Counted from the first letter of the stretch, positions 7,871-15,716 are shown. The stretch is DNA of 43,437 bases from CAZNYN01 sp964422205 (GCA_964422205.1 CAYRAI010000019.1:1-43437), one strand, 5' to 3'. A program made the numbers and translations. Notes: generated by a model not told the origin, from the sequence alone.

Positions 7871-9474
7871 TTTAATACCCCTCCCCGATTGATAATATTC
7901 AAATTATTTCCTCTGTTCATAAGAGATTCGACTGAGGGAGAGATGCAATTTTCAAAGAAAAACCCCGGTGCGGAAGTCGTAAAGATAAGCAACAGAAACA
8001 AAACAGCCATAGGCAGGACAAGAGAGCGTTCGCTGCATGACGAATAATCAGTCATACTCCCTCTGCGGACAAAGAGAACCCATCCCGCATAATAAACACC
8101 GCGCAGCATAACTGCGATGGAAAGCAAAACGATAACTATCATAAGCGCGGGACTCATATAGTATGACGAGCGATATAAAAACTGTCTTGCGGCAAAGCCG
8201 GCAAACGGAGGAAGCCCCGACATTACACAGAGAGCCGTCATAAAAGAGACTCCGGTCAAAGGCATATAATTAAACAGTCCTCCAACCTTCCAAAGCTCCA
8301 TACCGCAGACAGAGCAGTCCTCCCTTAATCGTGCGCATATAATAGAGAAGACTGCAGAAAGAGGCAGGTACATTATCCAAAGAGATATCATGCTCTCGAC
8401 TGCTCCGAAGCCGTACATTGCCATGGTCTCCGCACTGTACATCCCGTTCAGGCTGATGCCTAAAGCCATAACCATAAGAGCCTTCAAAAATAGCTCTATC
8501 GATGAGACGAAAGTATAAGGCTCCCTGTCTCTGAACGAATTGAGCAGAGAGGCAAAAAGCCCAATAACCCCAAAAGTTACAAAAAGTGAGGGGATTTTTT
8601 CAAGTCCTGACATTGGGCCGAAGAGAGAAAAGATTATTCTGAATACAACAAAAAAAGCAGCCTGGGCTCTTATGACGAAAAAGCAGCGGCAGGCGGAGTC
8701 CCGTACATAGGACGCGGGCTTCGTAAATAGAAAGAAAAGAGGCACCACAAGCAGAATAAAAACAGTCTTTTCAAAAGTCCCATCTGACAAAATTGTCGAA
8801 AGAATAGCGATATTATCTGTTTTATATTTAAGAAAGAGAGAAAGCGCTCCCGCAAAAAACATTGCAAGGACTATAACCCTCGAGATATAATACCAAATCG
8901 ACCTTCTCACATCCATCGTGTTACCGGGAACACCGATATAAAGACCGGAAGCTCCGACCTGACCCAGCAATATAAACAAAAATAGAGGAAAAAGGCCGTT
9001 CGAATAAAATATTCCCTGTATTCCGCAGAGAGTCAGAATAAAAAAACCGGCTTTTGTCGGAGAGAGAGGGTAAAATTTATCCGTCAAAGCTCTCAGTGCA
9101 GCACAAAGAGCAACAAACCCCATTATTACAGCGGATAGAGCTCCTATCGCATCAACCTGCATCAAAGCTTTAATCATATACATGTTATCCTGAGACATGG
9201 TCTCAGTCCACCCCGTACTGCTCAAAACATAAAAAGTCGATCCCTGAGCCTTAAAGTTAAACCATATTATCAAAGTAAGGGCGACATTGATAATAAATAC
9301 AAGCAAAAAATACATTCTGAGCATCTTTTTATTTATTGTTTTAGCTTCGCCCGTCTTGACCTTAATAATTTTGTGATAAAGACGCGCAGCAAATATTGCA
9401 AAGGCCGCACAGAACGGCAGAAGCAAACTTACAAACGGCAGCGGTATTGATGAAAAATAGTGATATAAAGTCAT
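7867..9474 (-). CDS. NuoL/NuoN/HyfB-like antiporter-family membrane protein, divergent
   Basis: A 535-residue protein with about 13-14 membrane segments. The order of helices and the segment around LFFLFTKPASYVRDSA match the proton-translocating antiporter-like subunits (Mrp, NuoL/M/N, HyfB), with Lys at the position of the conserved TM7 lysine. The equivalent of the TM5 glutamate (usually FxxxEL) appears as FLFILLGQVG, so a residue normally needed for proton transfer looks to be missing. The C-terminus ends early and is continued by the coupled 99-residue gene. Upstream neighbours are the ECF transporter genes cbiO and cbiQ. The ATG at 9474 follows agaggtg. Ion transport is inferred from family only. 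Confidence 0.7.
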   Translation of the reverse strand: MTLYHYFSSIPLPFVSLLLPFCAAFAIFAARLYHKIIKVKTGEAKTINKKMLRMYFLLVFIINVALTLIIWFNFKAQGSTFYVLSSTGWTETMSQDNMYMIKALMQVDAIGALSAVIMGFVALCAALRALTDKFYPLSPTKAGFFILTLCGIQGIFYSNGLFPLFLFILLGQVGASGLYIGVPGNTMDVRRSIWYYISRVIVLAMFFAGALSLFLKYKTDNIAILSTILSDGTFEKTVFILLVVPLFFLFTKPASYVRDSACRCFFVIRAQAAFFVVFRIIFSLFGPMSGLEKIPSLFVTFGVIGLFASLLNSFRDREPYTFVSSIELFLKALMVMALGISLNGMYSAETMAMYGFGAVESMISLWIMYLPLSAVFSIICARLREDCSVCGMELWKVGGLFNYMPLTGVSFMTALCVMSGLPPFAGFAARQFLYRSSYYMSPALMIVIVLLSIAVMLRGVYYAGWVLFVRRGSMTDYSSCSERSLVLPMAVLFLLLIFTTSAPGFFFENCISPSVESLMNRGNNLNIINRGGVLK

Positions 9475-9492
9475 AATAAACACCTCTTAGTC

Positions 9493-10251
9493 TTAAAAAA
9501 CAGCATTTTCATTCAAAAGTCCATGATATCCCAAAGGAAGCTCCAATGAATGAGACATCATAATATCCCTATCATATAAAACTCCTGGCACTGGACTCTC
9601 AGCTGCGGCAGTTCCGCGGTCAAGCACAAGAACTCTGTTACATACATCAACAACCATATCCAAATCGTGTGTAGCTATCAAAACAGAACAATCCAGTTCT
9701 CGAATTATACCAATCAGCTTGCGTCTAGAACACGGGTCAAGACCAGACGTAGGCTCATCAAGCAATATTGCAGAGGGATTCATAGCCAGAATCCCAGCCA
9801 GGGCAACCAAAGATTTCTCTCCTCCGGAAAGCTTCCACGGCTCCCTTGCGGCAAGATGAGATATCCCCGTTCTTTCAAGAGACTCAGTGACTCTCGTCCT
9901 GACCTCATCCTCTGTAAGCCCCATATTTCTCGGGCCGAAAGCAACATCATCCCAAACCCTTGTCATAATAAGCTGATCTTCGGGATTTTGAAACAGCATT
10001 CCTGTCTCTCTGCGAAGTTTTGGATACATCTCTTTACCCATAGCTTCGCCTTTATACTCAATCCTGCCGGACACAGGCTCCATACACCCCATAAGGTGAA
10101 GAAGCAGGGTAGATTTTCCTGAACCGTTTGCACCCACCAAAGCAAGCTTCTCATCGGACATAAGAGAAAATGAAAAATTCCTCAAAGCATGAGTACCGTC
10201 AGCATAGCGGCAATTTATATTATAAGTTCTAAAAATAAAATTCCTCAACAA
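9493..10251 (-). CDS. cbiO: ECF transporter ATPase, CbiO family
   Basis: A 252-residue ABC ATPase with Walker A GANGSGKSTLLLHLMG (about 40), Q-loop LFQNPEDQLI, signature LSGGEKSLVALAG, Walker B AILLDEPTSGLDP and switch histidine in ATHDLDMV. The NPEDQ form after the Q-loop is typical of CbiO/EcfA ATPases of energy-coupling-factor transporters. It follows cbiQ by 27 bases and precedes the antiporter-like gene by 18, so it is in one operon. No S component such as CbiM lies in the operon. Only one ATPase gene is present, which favours a cobalt/nickel-type group I module using a homodimer, but the substrate is not shown. Start is a TTG after gggag. Confidence 0.9.
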   Translation of the reverse strand: MLRNFIFRTYNINCRYADGTHALRNFSFSLMSDEKLALVGANGSGKSTLLLHLMGCMEPVSGRIEYKGEAMGKEMYPKLRRETGMLFQNPEDQLIMTRVWDDVAFGPRNMGLTEDEVRTRVTESLERTGISHLAAREPWKLSGGEKSLVALAGILAMNPSAILLDEPTSGLDPCSRRKLIGIIRELDCSVLIATHDLDMVVDVCNRVLVLDRGTAAAESPVPGVLYDRDIMMSHSLELPLGYHGLLNENAVF

Positions 10252-10278
10252 AAAAACTCCCTACATAATAAATCACAC

Positions 10279-11031
10279 TTAAAAAAATTTTCCGAACCTA
10301 ATTACCGCAAAAAAAATTCCCCAACAAACTATAAACAGTTTATCAGAATATGACAATTTTATAATAGCCGAATTACCGTAAAGTCTTCCTCCGTAGCATC
10401 TGCACGCAAGAGCCATACTCACACGCCCTGCTCGTGATATAGAACGCAGCAGCATCGCTCCGCAGATACTCCCCGCGCTTGCCATATCCGTCCTGCCTCC
10501 GCGCAAATAACGGGCACGCATAACATTCCGAATCTCCTCTGAAATAAGATAAATATACCTGTTTAGCAGAACAGTCTGAGTGACAACCGCGTCGGGAACG
10601 CCCAGTGCGGCCAAAACTTTCGATATCTCAGTGAAACCCACTGTGGCAATCAGGATAAGTACTGCGGAGACAGAGAGAAAAAGTTTTAAAACAAGCGTCA
10701 GAAAAGAGAGAATCCAAAGGGGAACCCATAAATTGATAAAAAGAACGCTGCCTTCGTCATAAAAAATATTCCATAGCCCGAGAAAAACCACAAAAGGCGA
10801 TATCAGTAATATCCTTCCTGCGATAGGAGCATAGTCCACATCGTAGGCAATGACGTAAAACAAAGGAAACGAAGCAAGGACAAGAAGAGGGAGAAAGGAA
10901 AACCTCCCAAATGACGCAATCAGAATAAGATATATAAAAGTTAGAAAGACATGAGTAAAGCAGGAAATACCGGACAGCATGGGCGAACCGTCTTTGCCAT
11001 CAATATGAGATTTTTTCACTTCTGACATCAT
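10279..11031 (-). CDS. cbiQ: ECF transporter transmembrane T component, CbiQ family
   Basis: A 250-residue membrane protein with five to six hydrophobic segments. The coupling region contains RARYLRGG and, near the C-terminus, ACRCYGGRLYG, the two Ala-Arg-Gly type motifs by which EcfT/CbiQ contacts the ATPase. The line LGVPDAVVTQTVLLNRYIYL is also characteristic of CbiQ. It is the first gene of the operon, preceded by an extended -10 promoter. Normally CbiQ pairs with CbiO and an S component; the S component is missing here and the next genes encode complex I-like membrane subunits. Confidence 0.88.
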   Translation of the reverse strand: MMSEVKKSHIDGKDGSPMLSGISCFTHVFLTFIYLILIASFGRFSFLPLLVLASFPLFYVIAYDVDYAPIAGRILLISPFVVFLGLWNIFYDEGSVLFINLWVPLWILSFLTLVLKLFLSVSAVLILIATVGFTEISKVLAALGVPDAVVTQTVLLNRYIYLISEEIRNVMRARYLRGGRTDMASAGSICGAMLLRSISRAGRVSMALACRCYGGRLYGNSAIIKLSYSDKLFIVCWGIFFAVIRFGKFF

Positions 11032-11059
11032 TTTCTCACCGCCATAAAAACCAATGCCG

Positions 11060-11068
11060 ATTATACCA
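11060..11068 (-). promoter_or_regulatory. Extended -10 promoter of the cbiQ operon
   Basis: Minus strand reads TGGTATAAT, a perfect extended -10 element, about 30 bases upstream of the cbiQ start. No good -35 is visible, as is usual for extended -10 promoters. Confidence 0.6.
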
Positions 11069-11114
11069 GAGAATTATCAAAGATATGAGGTGAGAATAAC
11101 GCTGAAATACGCAG

Positions 11115-11158
11115 AAAAAAAATAAAAAATTAAGGAGGAGCCCCTGCAGCTCCTCCTT
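11115..11158 (-). terminator. Intrinsic terminator of the micropeptide gene
   Basis: A 10-bp perfect stem (11132-11141 with 11149-11158, aaggaggagc and gctcctcctt) followed on the minus strand by a long T-rich tract (11115-11131). It lies between the 56-residue gene and the cbiQ promoter, so the two are separate transcription units. Confidence 0.88.
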
Positions 11159-11255
11159 TCCTATTTATGTAAACAGGTTTTGCGTACTATGCACGATGCG
11201 GAGAGAGGTCGCAGTCTGCAATACACAAAATCTGATATCCACAAAAGGGCGAAAT

Positions 11256-11426
11256 TTACAGCCCTATATATTTTGGTCTGTGCCAAGTACTGCAGCAGCA
11301 CTTATTCCCTTTTATATCCTTACAATCTTTTTCCGAAAACAGATCGGAAAGAAACTTAAAGACAAATAGAAGTGCCAAAGAACCGCTGATTGCCGCAGTC
11401 ATTATTAAAAACATTTCATTATTCAT
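11256..11426 (-). CDS. 56-residue single-pass membrane peptide with a Cys-Cys-Cys motif
   Basis: The peptide has one hydrophobic segment (about residues 5-28, MFLIMTAAISGSLALLFVFK), a charged stretch with one Cys, then GNKCCCSTWHRPKYIGL at the C-terminus. A strong ribosome-binding site, cggaggtg, precedes the ATG, and the gene has its own terminator and a likely promoter. The layout (one helix, then a cytoplasmic Cys cluster) recalls the FeoB-associated Cys-rich membrane peptides, but no feoB is nearby and the Cys pattern differs. It may bind a metal or Fe-S cluster; that is inference. It is divergent from the LysR gene. Confidence 0.65.
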   Translation of the reverse strand: MNNEMFLIMTAAISGSLALLFVFKFLSDLFSEKDCKDIKGNKCCCSTWHRPKYIGL

Positions 11427-11482
11427 ATTATTAACACCTCCGTAATTTTATCGAATCGGCGCCGTTCGCTTTCTGAGTAAAG

Positions 11483-11490
11483 GATATACC
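11483..11490 (-). promoter_or_regulatory. Possible extended -10 promoter of the micropeptide gene
   Basis: Minus strand reads TGGTATATC with TTTTAC sixteen bases further upstream of the hexamer. It lies back to back with the LysR promoter, a few bases from that -35. Confidence 0.4.
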
Positions 11491-11493
11491 ACA

Positions 11494-11522
11494 TTGACAT
11501 ATAAGTAAAACAACTATATTTT
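11494..11522 (+). promoter_or_regulatory. Sigma70-type promoter of the LysR gene
   Basis: -35 TTGACA (11494-11499), 17-base spacer, -10 TATTTT (11517-11522), about 37 bases upstream of the ATG. Confidence 0.7.
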
Positions 11523-11558
11523 ATAGATGACATAACAAAACATTATGGATGTGAGAAG

Positions 11559-12449
11559 ATGGAAATAAGTAAGTACGAAATATTTCTAAAAACAGTAGAG
11601 AGCGGCAGCCTTACAAAGACGGCGGAAATCATGGGCTATACACAGCCCGGCATAAGCATGATGATAAAAAAACTCGAGGAAGAGTGCGGCTTTGTTCTCT
11701 TTCATCGAATGAAAAACGGTGTAGAGCTTACCGGAGAGGGCAAGAGAATGATACCAATTATAAGAGAGCTGGTAAACTGGCAGAATCAATTTGAACAGAC
11801 AGCTGCAATGATAAACGGACTGCAGATAGGAACGATAAAAATAGCCAGTTATTCAAGCATGTCATACCACTGGCTCCCTAAAATCATAAGCAATTTCAGA
11901 AGAGACTACCCCAAAATAGAGATAGAAGTCATTGAAGGAGGAGTAAGTGAGATAGAAAAATGGCTTGCGGAAAAAAGCATCGACCTAGCATTCCTAACAA
12001 AGAGAAATGGGCAAAAATTCAGTTTCATTCCTCTGAAAGAGGACAGGGTTCTCGCCGTTCTGCCTCCTTCTTCAGCCTCATGTGCCGGTAAACCCTTTAA
12101 GCTTGAGGATTTCAAAAACGAAGATTTTATAGTATCCGCAAGCTACTACGACAACGACTGCTACAGTATTGTAGAAGAGTACCAAAGACGCTACGGAGAG
12201 ATGCCAAACAAAAAACTCTCCGCTACAGACCCATATACCGTTATCTCCATGGTCGAAAACGGACTTGGAATAAGCGTGCTCCCTGAGCTGCTGCTTAAAA
12301 GACACAGCCAGAACATCGTAGCTGTTCCTGTAGATCCTCCTTTTACAAGGACAATAATTCTTGCAGCCCCTTCATTTGACACATGTTCACCGGCGGCTGC
12401 AAAGTTTATGTCTTACATAAAAGATTTTTGTAAAAATGAAGCGGATTAG
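11559..12449 (+). CDS. LysR-family transcriptional regulator
   Basis: A 296-residue regulator. The N-terminal winged helix-turn-helix (residues 1-60) has FLKTVESGSLTKTAEIMGYT followed by QPGISMMIKKLEEECGFVLF, a standard LysR DNA-binding domain; the rest is the periplasmic-binding-protein-like effector domain (about 90-290). LysR proteins usually control a neighbouring gene and themselves in response to a small molecule. The neighbours are the divergent Cys-rich micropeptide gene and, downstream on the opposite strand, a dicarboxylate symporter gene. The divergent, overlapping promoters at 11483-11522 would suit shared control with the micropeptide. The effector is unknown. Confidence 0.93.
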   Translation: MEISKYEIFLKTVESGSLTKTAEIMGYTQPGISMMIKKLEEECGFVLFHRMKNGVELTGEGKRMIPIIRELVNWQNQFEQTAAMINGLQIGTIKIASYSSMSYHWLPKIISNFRRDYPKIEIEVIEGGVSEIEKWLAEKSIDLAFLTKRNGQKFSFIPLKEDRVLAVLPPSSASCAGKPFKLEDFKNEDFIVSASYYDNDCYSIVEEYQRRYGEMPNKKLSATDPYTVISMVENGLGISVLPELLLKRHSQNIVAVPVDPPFTRTIILAAPSFDTCSPAAAKFMSYIKDFCKNEAD

Positions 12450-12480
12450 CGCCCCATACGCCAAAGAATAGTCTGCTTAG

Positions 12481-12655
12481 AGTATAGGGGGTCCTTACGA
12501 AATACGATACAGCTTCGCAGACGGCATATTCGGGGTGATAACTCTTTCACTTGACGAAAAGTGCTTTAACGAAGACAAAGAAAATTTGCGGGCAGATGGG
12601 GAAAGGTAAATTTTACGCCCATTACCCTCTGCCGGCAAAATTTAAGTTTAGATAA
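12481..12655 (+). other. Possible decayed coding fragment
   Basis: Frame 12481-12609 reads open for 42 codons without a start, including YSFADGIFGVITLSLDEKCF, and a second frame (12596-12655) continues with a protein-like stretch containing KFYAHYPLPAKF. Composition looks coding rather than random, but there is no start, no ribosome-binding site, and the frames disagree. I cannot name a family. It may be the remains of a gene between the LysR and symporter genes. Confidence 0.25.
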
Positions 12656-12697
12656 CTAAACACACAATAACATCTTGATTTCCTTAGCGGCTAAAAA

Positions 12698-13910
12698 CTA
12701 AAATTTTTCGCCCTCGCTTTTCGCAACTACTGTCGATACGCACATGTCGCCTGTTACATTGACACATGTTCTTGCCATGTCAAGGACTGCGTCTATACCT
12801 GCTACCAGGCCTATGCCCTCTATTGGAAGTCCAGCCGAGGTAAGAACCATCGAAAGCATTATCAGTCCCGCTCCCGGTACTCCGGCTGTACCTATTGAGG
12901 CTAGAGTGGCTGTAAGCAGTATCCCTATCTGAGGCTCCGACAGTCAGATCTATTCCAAACGCCTGAGCCACAAACAGAGCGCAGACTCCCTGATACAGTG
13001 CGGTCCCGTCCATATTGATATTTGCTCCCAGAGGCAGAACGAAAGAAGATACTTTGTCCGATACGCCCAAATTATTTTGCACATTTGCCATGGATATGGG
13101 AAGCACACCGGAACTTGAACGTGTTACAAATGCAGCAAGCATCGCCTCTTTGATGCCTCCGAAGAACCATAGAGGCGATTTCTTTGTAAATACCGTTACA
13201 AGTCCCGAATAGACGATGAGAGCCTGCAGGAAACAGCCGAGGTATACCGCGAATATAACCTTTGCAAACGGAGCAAGAACGGCGGGGCCATATTTAGCGG
13301 CGGTAATTGCAATTAGTGCAAATATTCCAATAGGCGCGAAATTCATTACAATAGCTGTCATCTTATACATTGTTTCAGCAAGTGACTCGTTAAATTCCAA
13401 AAATTTGCGTCCCTTTTCACCTATTAAAGTCACACTTACTCCAAGGAAAAGTGCAAAGACAATGACTTGGAGCATGACGCCGTTAACGAGAGCCTGAAGC
13501 GGATTGGATGGGAATATATTGAGAATGACTTCCGTCAAGGATGCTCCTGCCTTTGCCTCTCCTGCCGCGCCCTGAATGTCAAGACCTATGCCTGGCTGTA
13601 TGACATTGCCGAGAATGAGTCCAAACATAATTGCTGCGACAGTTGTGGAAAGATACAGAGCTACAGTTTTGATTCCGATTCTTCCGAGTACCTTTGGGTC
13701 GCCTATGGACGCGGCCCCCATAATAATGCTCGAAAAAACAAGAGGAACGATGAGCATTTTCAGCATTGCGAGGAATATTTTACCTATCACATCAAGAGAA
13801 GAGAGAACCACACCTCCGATAATTTTTGATTCCGATGCCACTGGCCCAATGATAAATCCTAAAATAATACCTACAATAAAACCGATAGAAATTTTCCAAA
13901 TCAAGGGCAT
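12698..13910 (-). pseudogene. Na+/H+-dicarboxylate (glutamate/aspartate) symporter, frameshifted near the C-terminus
   Basis: The gene encodes a DAACS-family (GltP/DctA type) symporter with about eight membrane segments and two hairpins. The family signatures SSSGVLPISM, GANINMDGTALYQGV and ALFVAQAFGIDLTVG read correctly. At about 12929-12935 the frame breaks: the original frame runs into a nonsense tail ending at 12780, while the +1 frame restores the conserved ILLTATLASIGTAGVPGAGL and NVTGDMCVSTVVAKSEGEKF, ending at a TAG at 12698. A single extra base explains it. This removes the last helices with substrate and Na+ ligands, so the gene is inactive unless the shift is a sequence error. The ATG at 13910 has ggaaag upstream. 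Confidence 0.85.
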
Positions 13911-14406
13911 TTTCTTTCCGCTTTCCTTAACTTCTGTCTCCTCCTTAAAAATTAGTAATAAACATAAAAACAAAAATACATATAGCAATATTATTTTAAC
14001 ACAAAATACAAGTAGGTTCTATATAAACGCTAAAATTTAAAAAATTTATTTAAATAAAGCATATTTCATAATTTAATTATTTTATTACGTATATAACTTT
14101 AAGTTATGTGACAAAATATAATGAATATAAATGATGGCGGATTTGCTAAGCACAGATAAAAACGATTACGCTCGCATGATATATTAGCCAAAATTCGACC
14201 AGGGCAAAAGAATAGAGTTAACTCAGTACTTCAGATGAGACTCTCTATCGATTGCTTCGCTGCTGCTTCACATGAAACATCTCGTAGTCTTCGCTGCGCG
14301 CCGCGGTAAATATCGTGAAAAGCCAGACAGGAATTTATTTTCTCTCCCAGCTCCAAATACTCACATCCCATCATAAAAATCTATTTAAAAACATTCTAAA
14401 TAACCC
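13911..14406. other. AT-rich intergenic region
   Basis: Between the symporter and the Fur-type regulator. The part around 13980-14130 is strongly AT-rich and must hold the symporter promoter, though no candidate stands out. From 14150 to 14400 I see no start with a ribosome-binding site, no tRNA and no clear hairpin. Confidence 0.5.
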
Positions 14407-14437
14407 TTGACATTTTTATTAATAACTATTATAGTTA
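14407..14437 (+). promoter_or_regulatory. Promoter of the Fur-type regulator with a 7-1-7 palindromic operator
   Basis: -35 TTGACA (14407-14412), 17-base spacer, -10 TATAGT (14430-14435). Over the -10 lies a perfect palindrome TAACTAT-T-ATAGTTA (14423-14437). The 7-1-7 layout is that of Fur and Per boxes, so autoregulation by the downstream protein is likely. Confidence 0.75.
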
Positions 14438-14479
14438 CTTACATGTTAAGTCTATTATGAAATCTGCAAGGTGATTGTG

Positions 14480-14905
14480 ATGGATAGACAAAAGTACAAT
14501 GATTTTAAGGCTATTTGTAAAAATAACGGGTGGAAATGTACTTCACAGCGGCTTGCCGTTTATAAGTTTGTGCATGAGAATTATTCCCACCCCAGCGTGG
14601 ACGATGTTTGGAATAATGTGAGAGAGACTTTGCCGGCCGTGACAAGAGAAAGCGTCTATAGGATACTGAATGAACTCTCAGAGCGTAATGTTATTCAGAG
14701 GCTTGACCATCTTGAAAGTGCTCGTTATGACAGTATAACGGAGCCGCAGGGGCACTTTATATGCGAGATATGCGGCGAGATTACAGACTTTACATTCCCT
14801 GAAGCAGCTCTGCCTGCTACGGATTCTTCGTGCGGCGAAGTACGGCATGTTGAGCTAAGACTCAGCGGCATCTGTGAAAAATGCCGACAAGGAAAAACAT
14901 TTTAG
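14480..14905 (+). CDS. Fur-family regulator, PerR-like
   Basis: A 141-residue Fur-superfamily repressor. The N-terminal winged helix (about 8-80) has CTSQRLAVYKFVHE and ESVYRILNELSERNVIQRL. The dimerisation domain carries both structural zinc pairs (FICEICGEI and GICEKC). Compared with Bacillus PerR, the regulatory metal ligands His37, Asp85, His93 and Asp104 have equivalents (SHPS, ARYD, GHF, TDF), but His91 is replaced by Gln (EPQGHF). The site may therefore sense a metal or peroxide differently. The ATG follows aaggtg by seven bases. A katA gene and methionine sulfoxide reductase elsewhere in the window are plausible targets, by inference. Confidence 0.85.
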   Translation: MDRQKYNDFKAICKNNGWKCTSQRLAVYKFVHENYSHPSVDDVWNNVRETLPAVTRESVYRILNELSERNVIQRLDHLESARYDSITEPQGHFICEICGEITDFTFPEAALPATDSSCGEVRHVELRLSGICEKCRQGKTF

Positions 14906-14976
14906 GGATGTAAGTATAACAAAGTGCGCATACGGCGCAAAAACCGTAAATAACATAGATAAAAGGAGATTTTACA

Positions 14977-15543
14977 ATGAAAAGTATAACAACTCTTGAT
15001 TTACAGTATGCACACCGTTTCTACGGATTTAAAGGCGAGGCACAGTATCTTCACGGACATACAGGGATTCTGACAATAGAAGTGGAAGATACTGTCAATC
15101 CCGGAGTAAACATGGTATTCCCATGCAATGAGATCCAGAAAACAGCATGGGACGTTTTGAAAAATTTTGACCACGCACTGATTCTCCGCCAAGATGATCC
15201 TCTTCTTCCCGCAATTCTCGATGTTTACGAGAAGCAGGGCATCAGAAATGGAGCTCCGAGCAATACCATGAAGGGCGAAGCTTTTAAGACGGAACTTGCA
15301 CAGGCATATCCCGAATGCCGTCTTGTAGTCACAAAAGAGACTATGACCGTCGAAGGTATGATTAAGATTGTCTATGATCTGCTGAAGGATAAGCTGAATA
15401 TAGTAAAGCTTACCTTCACAAGCGGTGTAAATGCTGCTTCGGAAGAGTTCCCATCCCAGGCATCTATGGACAGATGCCCGCTTTGCGGCATAGCAATGAA
15501 CGAGCACGGTGTATGCCCCAAGTGCGGTTACAAAAAGGCGTAA
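14977..15543 (+). CDS. 6-pyruvoyl-tetrahydropterin synthase / QueD-like protein with C-terminal zinc ribbon
   Basis: A 188-residue protein. The T-fold zinc site His residues are seen in QYAHRFYGF and YLHGHTG, and the FDHALIL motif matches the catalytic Asp-His region of QueD. The usual catalytic Cys between the first His and the HGH is absent (YGFKGEAQYLHGH). A zinc ribbon is added at the C-terminus (CPLCGIAMNEHGVCPKCG, about 168-185), which standard QueD (about 120-140 residues) lacks. It has a strong ribosome-binding site (aaaggag) and lies 71 bases after the Fur-type gene. Other queuosine genes are not nearby. It may not make queuosine precursor; the role is open. Confidence 0.75.
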   Translation: MKSITTLDLQYAHRFYGFKGEAQYLHGHTGILTIEVEDTVNPGVNMVFPCNEIQKTAWDVLKNFDHALILRQDDPLLPAILDVYEKQGIRNGAPSNTMKGEAFKTELAQAYPECRLVVTKETMTVEGMIKIVYDLLKDKLNIVKLTFTSGVNAASEEFPSQASMDRCPLCGIAMNEHGVCPKCGYKKA

Positions 15544-15572
15544 GTCTTCTGTAATTCGGATTTTCAATCAAG

Positions 15573-15624
15573 GCAACAATGAAAACACGGCGGTGCTTAT
15601 TCACCGCCGCGTTTTCATTGTTGC
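15573..15624 (+). terminator. Long hairpin after the PTPS-like gene
   Basis: Two 23-base arms (15573-15595 and 15602-15624) pair with a single A-C mismatch around a 6-base loop. No T run follows, so it may act as a 3' stabilising stem or a weak terminator ahead of the canonical one at 15679. Confidence 0.6.
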
Positions 15625-15678
15625 TTAGATACATCACGAGCTTTGCCGGAGCGTTTCTATAATTTTACAATTTATAAA

Positions 15679-15705
15679 AAAACGCCCCTCAAAGAGGGGC
15701 GTTTT
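15679..15705. terminator. Bidirectional terminator between the PTPS-like gene and the tRNA genes
   Basis: A perfect 12-bp stem aaaacgcccctc/gaggggcgtttt with a 3-base loop, with T residues on the exit side in both directions. Confidence 0.9.
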
Positions 15706-15716
15706 CTTCAGTCATA

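Noticed and set aside
14150..14400. Small ORF or RNA gene in the long gap before the Fur-type gene
   Set aside because: No start with ribosome-binding site, no conserved motif, no clear structure.
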